Notes under the pieces: model-generated
Told to the model about the DNA's origin: nothing
Seen by the model: only the letters and a program-made list of their open reading frames with translations
Databases searched by the model: none
Translations under genes and position numbers: made by a program
Part shown: piece by piece, positions 9,060 through 17,512 of the stretch
How the letters are laid out: the number at the start of each line of letters is the position of its first letter
How positions within the stretch are numbered: the first letter of the stretch is position 1
DNA from: Bartonella harrusi
Lineage (GTDB): Bacteria; Pseudomonadota; Alphaproteobacteria; Rhizobiales; Rhizobiaceae
DNA: 64,000 bases
Direction: 5' to 3'
Assembly: GCF_024297065.1 (NCBI RefSeq)
Contig: NZ_CP101114.1
Coordinates: 868,001-932,000 of the forward strand

Positions 9060-9607
9060 ATACAAAAGATCTAACTTATATTGCTTTATTTGCAGCAATT
9101 TACGCAATTTTGGGACTTTTCCCTCCTATTTTTCTTCCTTTCTTGCTTGGGACTCCTATTACTGCTCAGTCAATGGGCCCGATGTTAGCAGGATCTATAC
9201 TCGGAGCAAAAAGAGGAGGCTTAGCATCTCTTCTTTTTCTTGTGCTTGTAGCTATTGGACTGCCTCTATTAGCTGGTGGACATGGAGGAATTAGTGTTTT
9301 TTTAGGAGCTACGAGTGGTTATCTGATAGGTTTTCCATTTGCAGCATTTTTTATTGGTTTTATGGTCGAGTTGTTTTGGCGACGGTTAAATTTTATTACA
9401 TTGTTTATAATAAATACTGTCGGTGGAGTTGGGATTGTTTTTCTTTTTGGAATTCCTTGGATGGCTTATATTACTCAGATTTCTTTGCTGACAGCTTTAA
9501 CAAGTTCCTTAGGTTTTTTGATTGGCGATTTTCTGAAAGTATTGATTGCATCCTTTGTAGCACTTACAGTTAAAAAATCTGTTCCTCTCATTGTACCCAA
9601 AAGATAG
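9056..9607 (+). CDS. bioY: biotin ECF transporter substrate-binding protein BioY
   Basis: The S-component of the biotin importer is a 183-residue protein with six membrane helices. Family features are the N-terminal 'LTYIALFAAIYAILG', the 'PITAQSMGPMLAGS.LG...G' loop and 'GLPLLAGG.GG...F.G.T.GYL.GFP', which form the biotin pocket. It starts at an ATG overlapping the bioN stop. The whole cluster implies that the organism depends on, or benefits from, external biotin. No biotin biosynthesis gene is in the window. Confidence 0.93.
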   Translation: MNTKDLTYIALFAAIYAILGLFPPIFLPFLLGTPITAQSMGPMLAGSILGAKRGGLASLLFLVLVAIGLPLLAGGHGGISVFLGATSGYLIGFPFAAFFIGFMVELFWRRLNFITLFIINTVGGVGIVFLFGIPWMAYITQISLLTALTSSLGFLIGDFLKVLIASFVALTVKKSVPLIVPKR

Positions 9608-10457
9608 CTTTTGCGGTGAAAGAAGGTTTTATATTGCGATATATTTAGGATAAAGAAGAGAGAAATAATAGAGAATAGAATAATCTTATTATATTGCTAT
9701 CTAAATGAGCGTCTAAAAAAGGGATAATATAAAATATTATTTAATAGATATAACCATAACGAGCTATTTCTGATGATAAAAAGATTTTAATTTTTTTATT
9801 TAAAATAAATTTATTTCATTATATTTAATTATTTTATTAAATACAAATAGTAATATTAATTTCAGTAAATTTTTATTGTTTTGTGTTATGTTTATTGCAA
9901 TATATGTATTAAATATTATTATATTATGTATTATTTATTAATAAGACAATAATAAAAAGATATGAATATAATATACTATTTTGCTTTATGCGCTCTTATT
10001 TTATGTTTATCATCTATTGCAAGAGCGTCTAAGCAAGCGTGTTTTTAGAAAGAATAATCTATTGTTATTTTTCCTACTGTTTTTTTTCAACAAATACATT
10101 TTATGATGATCAGGTAAATTTTTTATTCAATAGAACTGTTACATCCGATTATTCATTTAATCAGAATAATTTTTGAAACAGTATAGTATCAATATTTTAT
10201 AAATTAATACATGTATATTCTGATTTATGTTTATATTTATACAATTACATATTATCTATATTTAATTGATAGAGTATAAAAGAATTCATTTTAGCTTTTT
10301 TTGATAGTTAAGATATTTTATATTTTAATATTACTGTAGAATATAAAAAGAATTTTATGGCTTTGGTATAATTATTAAAATGATATTTATCCTCAAGATT
10401 GCTCAAAGGAAGTTTTAAAATTCTATCCCCTTACTTTTATTCATACGTCCTATAAAT
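9608..10457. other. gene-poor AT-rich region
   Basis: This 850-base stretch is extremely AT-rich and has no convincing gene. The only notable item is a short signal-peptide-like frame at 9962-10048, listed separately. No clear terminator was found after bioY. Confidence 0.5.
9962..10048 (+). pseudogene. signal-peptide-like 28-codon remnant
   Basis: ATG 9962 opens 28 codons ending at TAG 10046-10048. The peptide has a hydrophobic core (residues 5-19) and an Ala-x-Ala-like cleavage site near residues 20-22, the shape of an export signal, and then stops after a few polar residues. It looks like the truncated 5' end of a gene for a secreted protein, but chance cannot be excluded. I recognise no family. 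Confidence 0.3.
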
Positions 10458-10735
10458 TTAAAAATATGAGTAAAAACAAAAAATTACATGCGATAAAAAG
10501 AGTATGCTGCCTTGTGCTTGCATTGAATTTCGTAATGAAATGTTCACATCAGAGCGCCCTAACAGTGCCATTAGTTCTGGAGAACAATCAGAAATGGTCA
10601 TAGTGAGGATGAGTGTTTCAAGCCCAAGATCAATCTCAAGAGAGCTATCCATGCCACCACCGCGATACTCCTCAACAACCAAACTTAAATTTGGCAGTGT
10701 CACGCTTTCGCATTTTGCTTGATAGGGAATGCCAA
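10458..10735 (-). pseudogene. phage major tail tube protein (gpFII) fragment
   Basis: The minus-strand frame encodes the family-typical run 'VTLPNLSLVVEEYRGGGMD', then 'LEIDLGLETL', 'SPELMALLG' and 'LRNSMQAQG', as in P2 gpFII tail tube proteins. Only the first ~75 residues of about 170 remain. After 'QAQG' the frame runs into AT-rich DNA and stops at 10458. It lies directly downstream, on the minus strand, of a sheath-gene remnant, which preserves P2 order (FI then FII). The orientation is opposite to that of the tail genes at 0.8-3.8 kb, so this is a separate or inverted remnant. Confidence 0.75.
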
Positions 10736-10887
10736 AAAACATGTGTAAAATCTGTTTTGGCAATGACACCAGCAACCGCCGCACTTGCCGGCTGTTCTAT
10801 GATTTCTCCATCACGATTTACCTTTACAAAAGGATCAACAATAAGCGCGCGTTTTGAATCAAAATCTTTTGCTACTCTGAAATAGGT
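10700..10887 (-). pseudogene. phage tail sheath (gpFI) fragment
   Basis: In a different minus-strand frame, about 50-60 codons encode 'TYFRVAKDFDSKRAL' followed by 'VDPFVKV', 'G.IIEQPASA.VAGVIAKTD' and 'FWHS'. This matches the C-terminal third of P2-like contractile tail sheath proteins ('DFDSKRALVVDPW', 'AGV.ARTD...FWWSPSN'). It begins abruptly after an in-frame stop at about 10888 and fades into the tail tube fragment, so both were joined by an internal deletion. It is too short for the ORF finder and was read from the sequence. Confidence 0.7.
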
Positions 10888-11072
10888 TTAGAAAAACTCT
10901 TAACCAATTGGATCAGCAGTATCTCGTAAGATCTATTATCCACCATAAACAGTTTTTTTGTTCAGGAGCTTCGTGTGTATATCCAAGGGTAACCTAAAGA
11001 TACGAAGAGACTACATTGGTTCAGTTTTTCTAGCTCTGGATACATGATTTATAGAAAAAAGGAATCAATATT
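10888..11072. other. short intergenic stretch between phage fragments
   Basis: No gene is seen. It lies between the sheath fragment (minus strand) and the Rha fragment (plus strand) and holds a purine-rich AAAAAAGG ribosome-binding site just before ATG 11073. Confidence 0.3.
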
Positions 11073-11168
11073 ATGAACAATTTAGTAACAATAAATAGTA
11101 CTGGTATTGCTCTTACAACCTCTTTGAAAATTGCTGAAGGCGTAGGAATATGGCACCATATTGTATAA
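11073..11168 (+). pseudogene. Rha-family phage regulator, N-terminal fragment
   Basis: ATG 11073 opens 31 codons with 'ALTTSLKIAEGVG' preceded by a 'MNNLVTIN' start, then TAA at 11166-11168. This is the N-terminus of phage Rha/antirepressor-type regulators, whose first 25 residues contain 'TTS..IAE..G..H'. The rest of the N-terminal DNA-binding domain is missing. A purine-rich ribosome-binding site is present, so a peptide may still be made. Confidence 0.55.
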
Positions 11169-12048
11169 AATACAATAAAATCAATATCTTGAGTGTATTT
11201 ATTTTATGTGAATCCACACTTTTATGCACGATTCAATTGACTATTTTTTACAAACAATAGCCATCTATAAAGAGAGCATAAAAAGCAAATCATGATGCCA
11301 ATATTATAACGCATGAGAGCATTCAAATGAAATGTAAAGCAGTTATCATTCATAACAGCTCATAAATTTTACAAGACGTTTTTATCACATAATCGCATTG
11401 TTAAAATGCAATCGTTTAAAATTATCGATAACATAATTGTATAGACGTAAAGAATGATAAAGATTTTGAAAAATATCGATTGATAAGTTTTTCTAAAAAT
11501 TTAGAAAACAGTAGATGGCTATCATGTTATCTCTTATGAAATCGATATGCTTTTAATGATATAACGTAAAACACATATCAAAAACTGTTTTGATAATTAC
11601 GGTTTAAAAGTAAGAATTAAAATTGGATTGTGTAATTTTAGTCACCTCAAAAATGAGCTTAATATTTTAATACTTTTTAAAGAAGCGTTTTGAGAAGGTG
11701 CTTTATTTTAAATTGACCGCCTCAAATATGAGGGCATTGTTATGAATAGGTTTCAAAAAGAGAGTTTATAACCATCACAGAGCTAATAGGTTTTTTCATT
11801 CAAATGCGATGATCTAAAAGAACGCTTTCATAATCATTCTTTTATATTATTTTGGATAAGTTTTTATAAATAGACTAGAGAGCTTGCAATGTAATACGTT
11901 TTGTATACATGTGCTTATGAATCCTTATGGGTTATTGATTCAACATATGAGAGATATGAAAGCTGCGTTTGTAAAATTGGTACGGCTTTCTTTTTTGCAC
12001 TCTTGTCTTTTAAGATGGTATTAAACCAATCCCCTCCGCATTTGTTAT
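11169..12048. other. gene-poor AT-rich region
   Basis: About 880 bases without a supportable gene on either strand. Composition is AT-rich with many stops in all frames. No RNA gene or strong hairpin was seen. Confidence 0.45.
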
Positions 12049-12765
12049 TTATTCTTCAGTATCAATAATCTCTATAAGAATATCGCTCTTATTAACCTCC
12101 TTATTTTTTGGAACCTCTCTTATCTCACTTTTTCGATTGAGTTTTGCACGACCACAAACATGACCAAAGACCTTGACAGTATGAGTAACCTGAGATTTTC
12201 CATAAACCTTGCCATAAATTTTTGCACGGCTATTAACAACAGCATAGCCATAAACATGCGCATAACTAAAGAGACAAGCAGAGCCTAACACCCTAGCGTT
12301 GCCATAAAGCCTTGCATATTCAAAAAGATAACTATTATGAGCAAGATGCGCGTTGCCATAAATATGGGCTTCAATCGAAATGCGGCTATTGCTATAGACA
12401 CGAGCCTTGCCATAAACATAGTTAGCCACATGCGCATTGTCATAAACAAATTCATATTAAGAAATGAACACCTTATCATGCACCTGAGCATTGCCATAGA
12501 CATGACCACAAACTTGCGTATTGCCTCGTATTTTTGCATTCTCATAGACACGGGCATAACCATAAACCCATGCATTATCATAAACCCAGCAAAGACCATT
12601 ATGAGAGAGATTTTCTTCCTTTTCAATAAAACCGCCGAATTGACCAGCCTTGGCATCAGAAAAGCTTTTTAAAACCCGAATGCGATAAAGCGTTGTTATT
12701 TTTTGTGTAATTTTATCTTTCAATTGTTTTATTTCATTGGTTAATTTGTATTTTTTAGACATCAT
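12049..12765 (-). pseudogene. beta-helix (YdcK-like) repeat protein, copy 1, in-frame stop
   Basis: This copy begins at ATG 12765, behind GAGGGG on the minus strand. It starts with the domain seen in all four copies ('LYRIR.LK.FSDAKAGQFGGFIEKEENLSHNGLCWVYDNAWV'), followed by repeats of the type 'YGNAxVxGxAxV', the period expected for a left-handed parallel beta-helix as in E. coli YdcK and some phage proteins. An in-frame TAA near 12454 cuts the gene, but the same frame then continues with more repeats to 12049. The function is unknown; in phages such proteins may be tail- or surface-associated. Confidence 0.7.
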
Positions 12766-12838
12766 AAGACCCCTCACAATCTCTATTGTGAAATAATTTG
12801 CATGGAAAATGTTAGAAAGAGGAAATGACCGCCGCACC

Positions 12839-13282
12839 TTAAAGGTTTAAAAAGGCTTTATTACGGAGCCAGAAGATTTTTATTTCATTATTGGAAAGCA
12901 GTTTGATATAAGACCTTGTATCAATATTGTTACCAACTTTCTCAAGAATGACAACAATGCCGTGACCATTAGCATTTTCACAAATATGGACATGATTGAT
13001 AACACGGGCGTGATCATAAATTTTTGCATTACCATAGACATAAATCAGCGATAATAGCGTTATGATAGACCCTACCTTCTCAGAAACACGACCGGAGTTT
13101 AAAACCAGAGCATCGCCATAAACACAGAAATTGCCCTCATGGGATAAGTTGCTTTCATTTTCGATAAAACCACCCAATTGATCAGTCTTTACATCAGAAA
13201 AGTCTCTTAAAGCTTTAATGCGATAAAGTATGTGATTAGCAAAGAGACGCGTTTCATTTATGAATGCAAATTTCTTTTGCAT
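12839..13282 (-). CDS. beta-helix (YdcK-like) repeat protein, copy 2, short
   Basis: The likely start is ATG 13282, preceded by AAGGA on the minus strand; the open frame runs further upstream without homology. The N-terminal domain 'LYRIKALRDFSDVKTDQLGGFIENESNLSHEG' is intact. Only a few hexapeptide-like repeats ('YGDALV', 'YGNAKIYDHARV') follow, and the C-terminal ~50 residues are unlike the other copies. It is uninterrupted, but shorter and more degenerate than a full-length member, so it may be a shortened gene. It is the second of four tandem paralogues on this strand. Confidence 0.5.
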   Translation of the reverse strand: MQKKFAFINETRLFANHILYRIKALRDFSDVKTDQLGGFIENESNLSHEGNFCVYGDALVLNSGRVSEKVGSIITLLSLIYVYGNAKIYDHARVINHVHICENANGHGIVVILEKVGNNIDTRSYIKLLSNNEIKIFWLRNKAFLNL

Positions 13283-13354
13283 AGAAACAATCCTTATAGA
13301 ACCATAGATTTGAAATGAAAGAATTTCGAAAGTAGGCATCCCCCGCGCCATTAT

Positions 13355-14145
13355 TTATGCTACTTTCTCTACAATCTTTTCACAACTATTGATTATAACA
13401 TCATCACTCACTTCATTACGAACATATGCATTTCCAAATATTTTTGCATTGCCATAAATCTTGATATTTTTTTCAATGAGCGCTTTTCCATAAACTCTAG
13501 CATTTTCAAAGATATGAGCACCCTCACTTACATAAGCAGAGCCCGATACTTTTGCATTGCCATAAACAGAGCCATTCACATAAGCACTATGCAAAACCTT
13601 TGCATTGTCATATATTTTTGCCTCTATAGTAATAAAGGCTTTTCCACAAACCACGGCATTGTCACAAACTTGACCACAAACCTTGGCATTATCACTAACC
13701 ACGCACTTGCCATAAATCCAGCCCTTGTCACGAAACCACATATTCCCTGAGATACTAGCATGATCGTAAATATGGGTATTGCCATAAACATGGGTATCAT
13801 GACCATAAACTTTAGCGTGATCACTAATAACAGCATTCCCATAAGCTTTAGCGTGTTTAGCAACAACGGCTTCATTACGAAGTTTTGCATTTTCAGACAC
13901 AACGCATTGTCAGCAACCCACGCATCATCATAAGCCCAACAATCACCCTCATGAGAGAGGTTGCTTTCATTTTCGATAAAACCACCCAATTGACCAGCCT
14001 TTACATCATCAAAATCCCTTAAAGCTTTAATGCGATAAAGATTTATAGGCACAAATTTACCATCCTTATTTTGGTAAATTTCTTTGATTTCATTTGTGAT
14101 TTCATATTTTTTAGTTACAACTGTACTAATTATGAGAAAACCCAA
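13355..14145 (-). pseudogene. beta-helix (YdcK-like) repeat protein, copy 3, frameshifted
   Basis: The 5' part (14145 to about 13905) encodes the shared N-terminal domain with 'LYRIKALRDFDDVKAGQLGG' and 'NLSHEGDCWAYDDAWV'. A frameshift at about 13900-13910 breaks it. The next frame (13900 to 13355) continues with about 25 repeats of 'NAKVYG/DHAKVYG' type up to a natural stop. Joined, the protein would be about 260 residues, the longest and best-preserved copy. The start is uncertain: ATG 14145 is the first in frame, but the homologous region starts about ten codons later. Confidence 0.65.
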
Positions 14146-14215
14146 TCTAAATATCTAATAAATTTTGAATGGAATGTTCTTAAGAAGGTGCGCCCCGCTG
14201 TGCCCGCGGTGTTAT

Positions 14216-14905
14216 TTATGCTGCTTGATTTGCATCTTCAGAATTGCAATCATATTCGTAATCATCATCATAACCATAATCATCATAATATTCGTGACGA
14301 TAGTAATCATCTTCGCTACCAAATTCGGGATATGCATCATCACAGATATCTTCATTAGCAGTTAAAGAAGCATTGCTATGAATATAAGAATTGCCTGAGA
14401 TAAGAGCATCACAAATATAAGCAGGGCCCTTTATTTTTGCATTGCCACCAAAATGGGCATCATCATAAACCCTAGCATTTTCATAAATTTTAGCACCATC
14501 AGTAATAATAGCTTTATTACAAACCACGGCATTACCAAAAACTTGACCAGCGATTTTTGTATCATCATAGATTTTTGCATGATCATAAATGCAAGCATCA
14601 TTACCCAAAAACCATGCCTTGCCAGTGACTAAAGCATTTCCATAAACCTTGGCTTGTCTAAAAACTTTAAATTCTTGATAAATTTTAGCATTCTCATAAA
14701 GCTTGGCATCAAAAAAAACGCAGCATCATCATAAATCCAAAATTGCCTTCGTGTGATAGGTTGCTTTCCTTTTCGATATACCCCCCCCTAGATCACCTTT
14801 TTTAACATCACCAAAATCTCTTAAAGCTCTAATACTGTATAAATAATGATCATCTATTAATTCACAATCATCAATAAATTCATATTTTTTACAGGCTCTT
14901 GTTTT
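14216..14905 (-). pseudogene. beta-helix (YdcK-like) repeat protein, copy 4, frameshifted, poly-C tract
   Basis: Between about 14905 and 14720 the minus strand encodes the shared N-terminal domain ('KKYEFIDD', 'LYSIRALRDFGDVKKGDLGG'), interrupted at a run of eight C (14781-14788 on the plus strand), where in-frame homologues have six bases. A second shift lies near a run of eight A at about 14712. The repeats continue from about 14700 to 14216 in frame. Unlike the other copies, it ends in an Asp/Tyr-rich acidic tail ('DDYGYDDDYEYD'). The homopolymer raises the possibility of slippage or phase variation. Confidence 0.6.
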
Positions 14906-15700
14906 GCAAGGGATGTAGTGTCATTTGCATTGGAAGCGATAACAGGGTGTTTTTAACTGTAGATTTCATCATTAAATCCTTACTGATTAGATGTTTTTCA
15001 TTAACAACCCTATAAGGGCATCGGGTGTTGAAAAACACGGCAGTAAGTCCGTTGCTTACACTTTTCCCTAATAAGGGTATTGTATGGTGTAAACACACCT
15101 GACAGAATCTTCATATACTAACAAGAGCATAAAAGACAGCCAGTATTTTAAAGACATGGGAGAGGCTATCTCGTAACCTATCTACTAACGGTTTAGTGTT
15201 TGAAACACTTAAGTATTTATATAACAAAATACGTATTTATTATCAATCACATTTTATTCTTTTTTGTATTTTTTGTAATTATTTTTTATGCCATTGTGTA
15301 TAAATATGCATCATATGCTTATGAATATTTTACGTTTTATTTCCTATATTTGAATCTATATTACATAATTGCGTTATTTTTCTCTTTTAAACATCATAAT
15401 AACTAAAATCGCTTTTATGATGCGTATTTTTAAATTTATAAAGCATCATTATTTTTATGAGATAACTTGTGAATATTTTTGTGATTTTTTTATAAGAGGT
15501 TGGTAATTTAAACAGCCTTAATAGAGATCGCATTTTTATAACCAAAGCTTTTGATTCATTATCTATAGCCATCGCATCATTTTTATAAAACAAAGGGTAA
15601 ATATAATCATGCGGTTTTGATTTGTTATAAAAAGATATATAGATACCTATTGAATTCTTATAGCATTATCAAAATACCTTTTAAGGGGCTTTTGTTTCTT

Positions 15701-15754
15701 GTCAGTCATGTCAGTCATGTCAGTCATGTCAGTCATGTCAGTCATGTCAGTCAT
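15701..15754. repeat. six perfect tandem copies of GTCAGTCAT
   Basis: The 9-base unit occurs six times without mismatch. Each unit itself contains the half-repeat GTCA twice. Because the unit is a multiple of three, the overlapping frame on the plus strand encodes Val-Ser-His repeats, but that ORF has no other support. Such arrays vary in copy number by slippage, so it may be a useful strain marker. Confidence 0.95.
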
Positions 15755-16504
15755 TTTATCCCCTCATTTAAAAAAACATCATATTTCAATATTTTAGTAT
15801 TTTTCAAAATTTTGAAACATCACGTATAAAAGCCATCACGTATAAAAGCAATGGGAGTAAGATAGACAATTAATGACATGAGTTGTGTCTGTTTTGTCAG
15901 TATCTGTCAAAAAATTGAACTGACAGCATTTATGATTAGAGTGCGTGTTTAAATCATGTTTTATGAGAGGGCATATGATCGTTTAAAGCCTTTCAAAAGA
16001 CAGCTTGTGATTATGAGAAATGCTATCAAGGCTTTTATAGCTATTAATTTAATAGGTTTTGGGGTGTTTTTTTAGCTCATTTTAAAAAAATTTAGCAAAA
16101 AATAAAAAGTGTTATATTTCAATATGTTAAAATTTATCAATTTTCAATAAACAACTCATAGTTGACGATAATTGACAATATAGTGTGTAAATACAATCAA
16201 TATTATAGGTTTTTGGGGGGAGTGTGATTTATTTTTACAAAAATAAGTCATTAAAAGAGTAACGAATAGAAGCATTCATTCTTCTTTTTAAAGAGAGCTT
16301 TTGCAAGATATGAAAGGCATCATTTGAGATTGCGAGTTAATCTTTTAAAGGCAATGTAAAAAATCTCATTCTATTTAAGATAGGATTTCTTAAAAGCCTT
16401 AAAGCAATCCAAATGAGAGTATCTAAAAGTGCAAGGCTTCTCTTTTTAGAATAGCGCATGGTAAAGAATTTTCCTTTAAGATTGTACATAAGCAACATAA
16501 CAAG

Positions 16505-16540
16505 AGGGGTATAGATTATGGTTATAAGATCTATACCCCT
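16505..16540. repeat. inverted repeat, 12-bp perfect stem
   Basis: AGGGGTATAGAT (16505-16516) pairs with ATCTATACCCCT (16529-16540) around a 12-base loop. It lies 50 bases beyond the stop of the minus-strand restriction-enzyme remnant and could be a terminator for that gene, although a clear T-run is missing on either side. An operator or mobile-element end is also possible. Confidence 0.5.
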
Positions 16541-16589
16541 TATGAGATTGGCATGTTCATATGATAGGCATGCTTCATAAGTCTTAAGT

Positions 16590-17275
16590 CTATTCAGTTT
16601 CTCTTAATTCCAAATTTGGTAGGTTTTTAACAATCTTCATTGTTTCTAAACTTACCGTAATAACCCTTTGGAACAATTTCAATGGATAAGCAGGGTTGCC
16701 AACGGTCTCAAGTGCATAGCGATTGGTATCATTAACAATGCCACTCTTTTTATCAGTTTTTACACATTGACGCCCCATAACCCATTCAAGAGCGGGTTTA
16801 CCATTTACGATATAGTCATAAGCTTTAAGAGGAATATCTGTTATTGTGATATTGCTATTGTAAATAACAGTGGTTTTATTCTTTTCCTTGCTATTGCCAG
16901 CGAATTTCATTTCTGTAACGTAATAAAACTTTTCGGGGTTCTTGATATCTGTCAGTTTTGGATTGCCTTTTTTAAAGGTCACGAGATAAGGTTCTATGGT
17001 TTTATAATTAACGTGTAAATTTTCTAATTCACGACCAGCATTAACAAATTCCCAGAAATCTTCAGCACTCTTTACACAAGGGATGCGAGGGAGCTCTTTA
17101 GAGAGATTATCAGCATAACAAGCACGATAATCTTCTGAATGCAAGAGCCCGTAAACATAATAAAAGATATCTTCTTTAGTGATGTTCTCATTAGGATAAG
17201 AAGATTTAGAGCCTTATATTGAAATTTCTTTAAACCCGCATCTGGAATCCCATCATGATTTTTTTTGCTTTGATA
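16590..17275 (-). pseudogene. type ISP restriction-modification enzyme, C-terminal remnant
   Basis: The frame from 17213 to 16590 encodes 'EDIFYYVYGLLHSEDYRACYADNL' in two halves, then 'LPRIPCV', 'FWEFVNAGRELENLHVNY', 'YDYIVNGKPALEWVMGRQCVKTDK.SGIVND' and 'TVSLETMKIV..LP'. These are hallmarks of the C-terminal target-recognition region of the large single-chain type ISP helicase/methylase/nuclease enzymes (LlaBIII type, COG4889). Upstream, a frame offset by one carries 'DGIPDAGLKKF', also typical of the family, up to about 17275. The nuclease, helicase and methylase parts (over 1000 residues) are gone. It is a non-functional fragment. Confidence 0.75.
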
Positions 17276-17321
17276 GGCTATAAGCTTTGGTCATGATGTT
17301 TAATTGATCCGATGATAATAA

Positions 17322-17355
17322 AACTATAGCTACTTGCTATAGCTCATCTATAGTT
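17322..17355. promoter_or_regulatory. three CTATAG repeats upstream of the TpsB gene
   Basis: CTATAG occurs at 17324-17329, 17337-17342 and 17348-17353, the outer two as the inverted pair AACTATAG/CTATAGTT. This self-complementary cluster lies about 170 bases before the earliest possible start of the transporter gene. It could be an operator or part of the promoter. This is a visual observation without known binding protein. Confidence 0.25.
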
Positions 17356-17512
17356 GCTGTCTCTCAGATGTAACAGTTAAACGATTAAAATGAATAATAT
17401 TGTTTATTAAACTGTTATGAATGGATTAAAGTCTTTTTTTATTCTCTGAATAGGTTTACACACTCTACCTTGGTAAATTTGTACAAGTGCGTTCTTGCAC
17501 TTTAATAGAGAG

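Larger units (their letters stand above)
14906..16589. other. gene-poor AT-rich region with a tandem repeat
   Basis: Nearly 1.7 kb without a supportable gene. Small open frames at 14889-15098, 15200-15406, 15387-15593 and 15617-15829 have no recognisable content. It contains the GTCAGTCAT tandem repeat at 15701-15754 and a 12-bp-stem hairpin at 16505-16540, both listed separately. Confidence 0.5.

Noticed and set aside
14889-15098. 69-codon minus-strand ORF upstream of beta-helix copy 4.
   Set aside because: It lies in a different frame from the conserved N-terminal domain and has no recognisable content; it may include the old leader region of copy 4 but is not a gene.
15701-15754. The GTCAGTCAT array as a CRISPR.
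   Set aside because: Units are contiguous 9-mers without spacers, and no cas genes are present.
15617-15829. 70-codon ORF containing Val-Ser-His repeats.
   Set aside because: The repeat makes an open frame by its nature; the rest has no protein-like features or ribosome-binding site.
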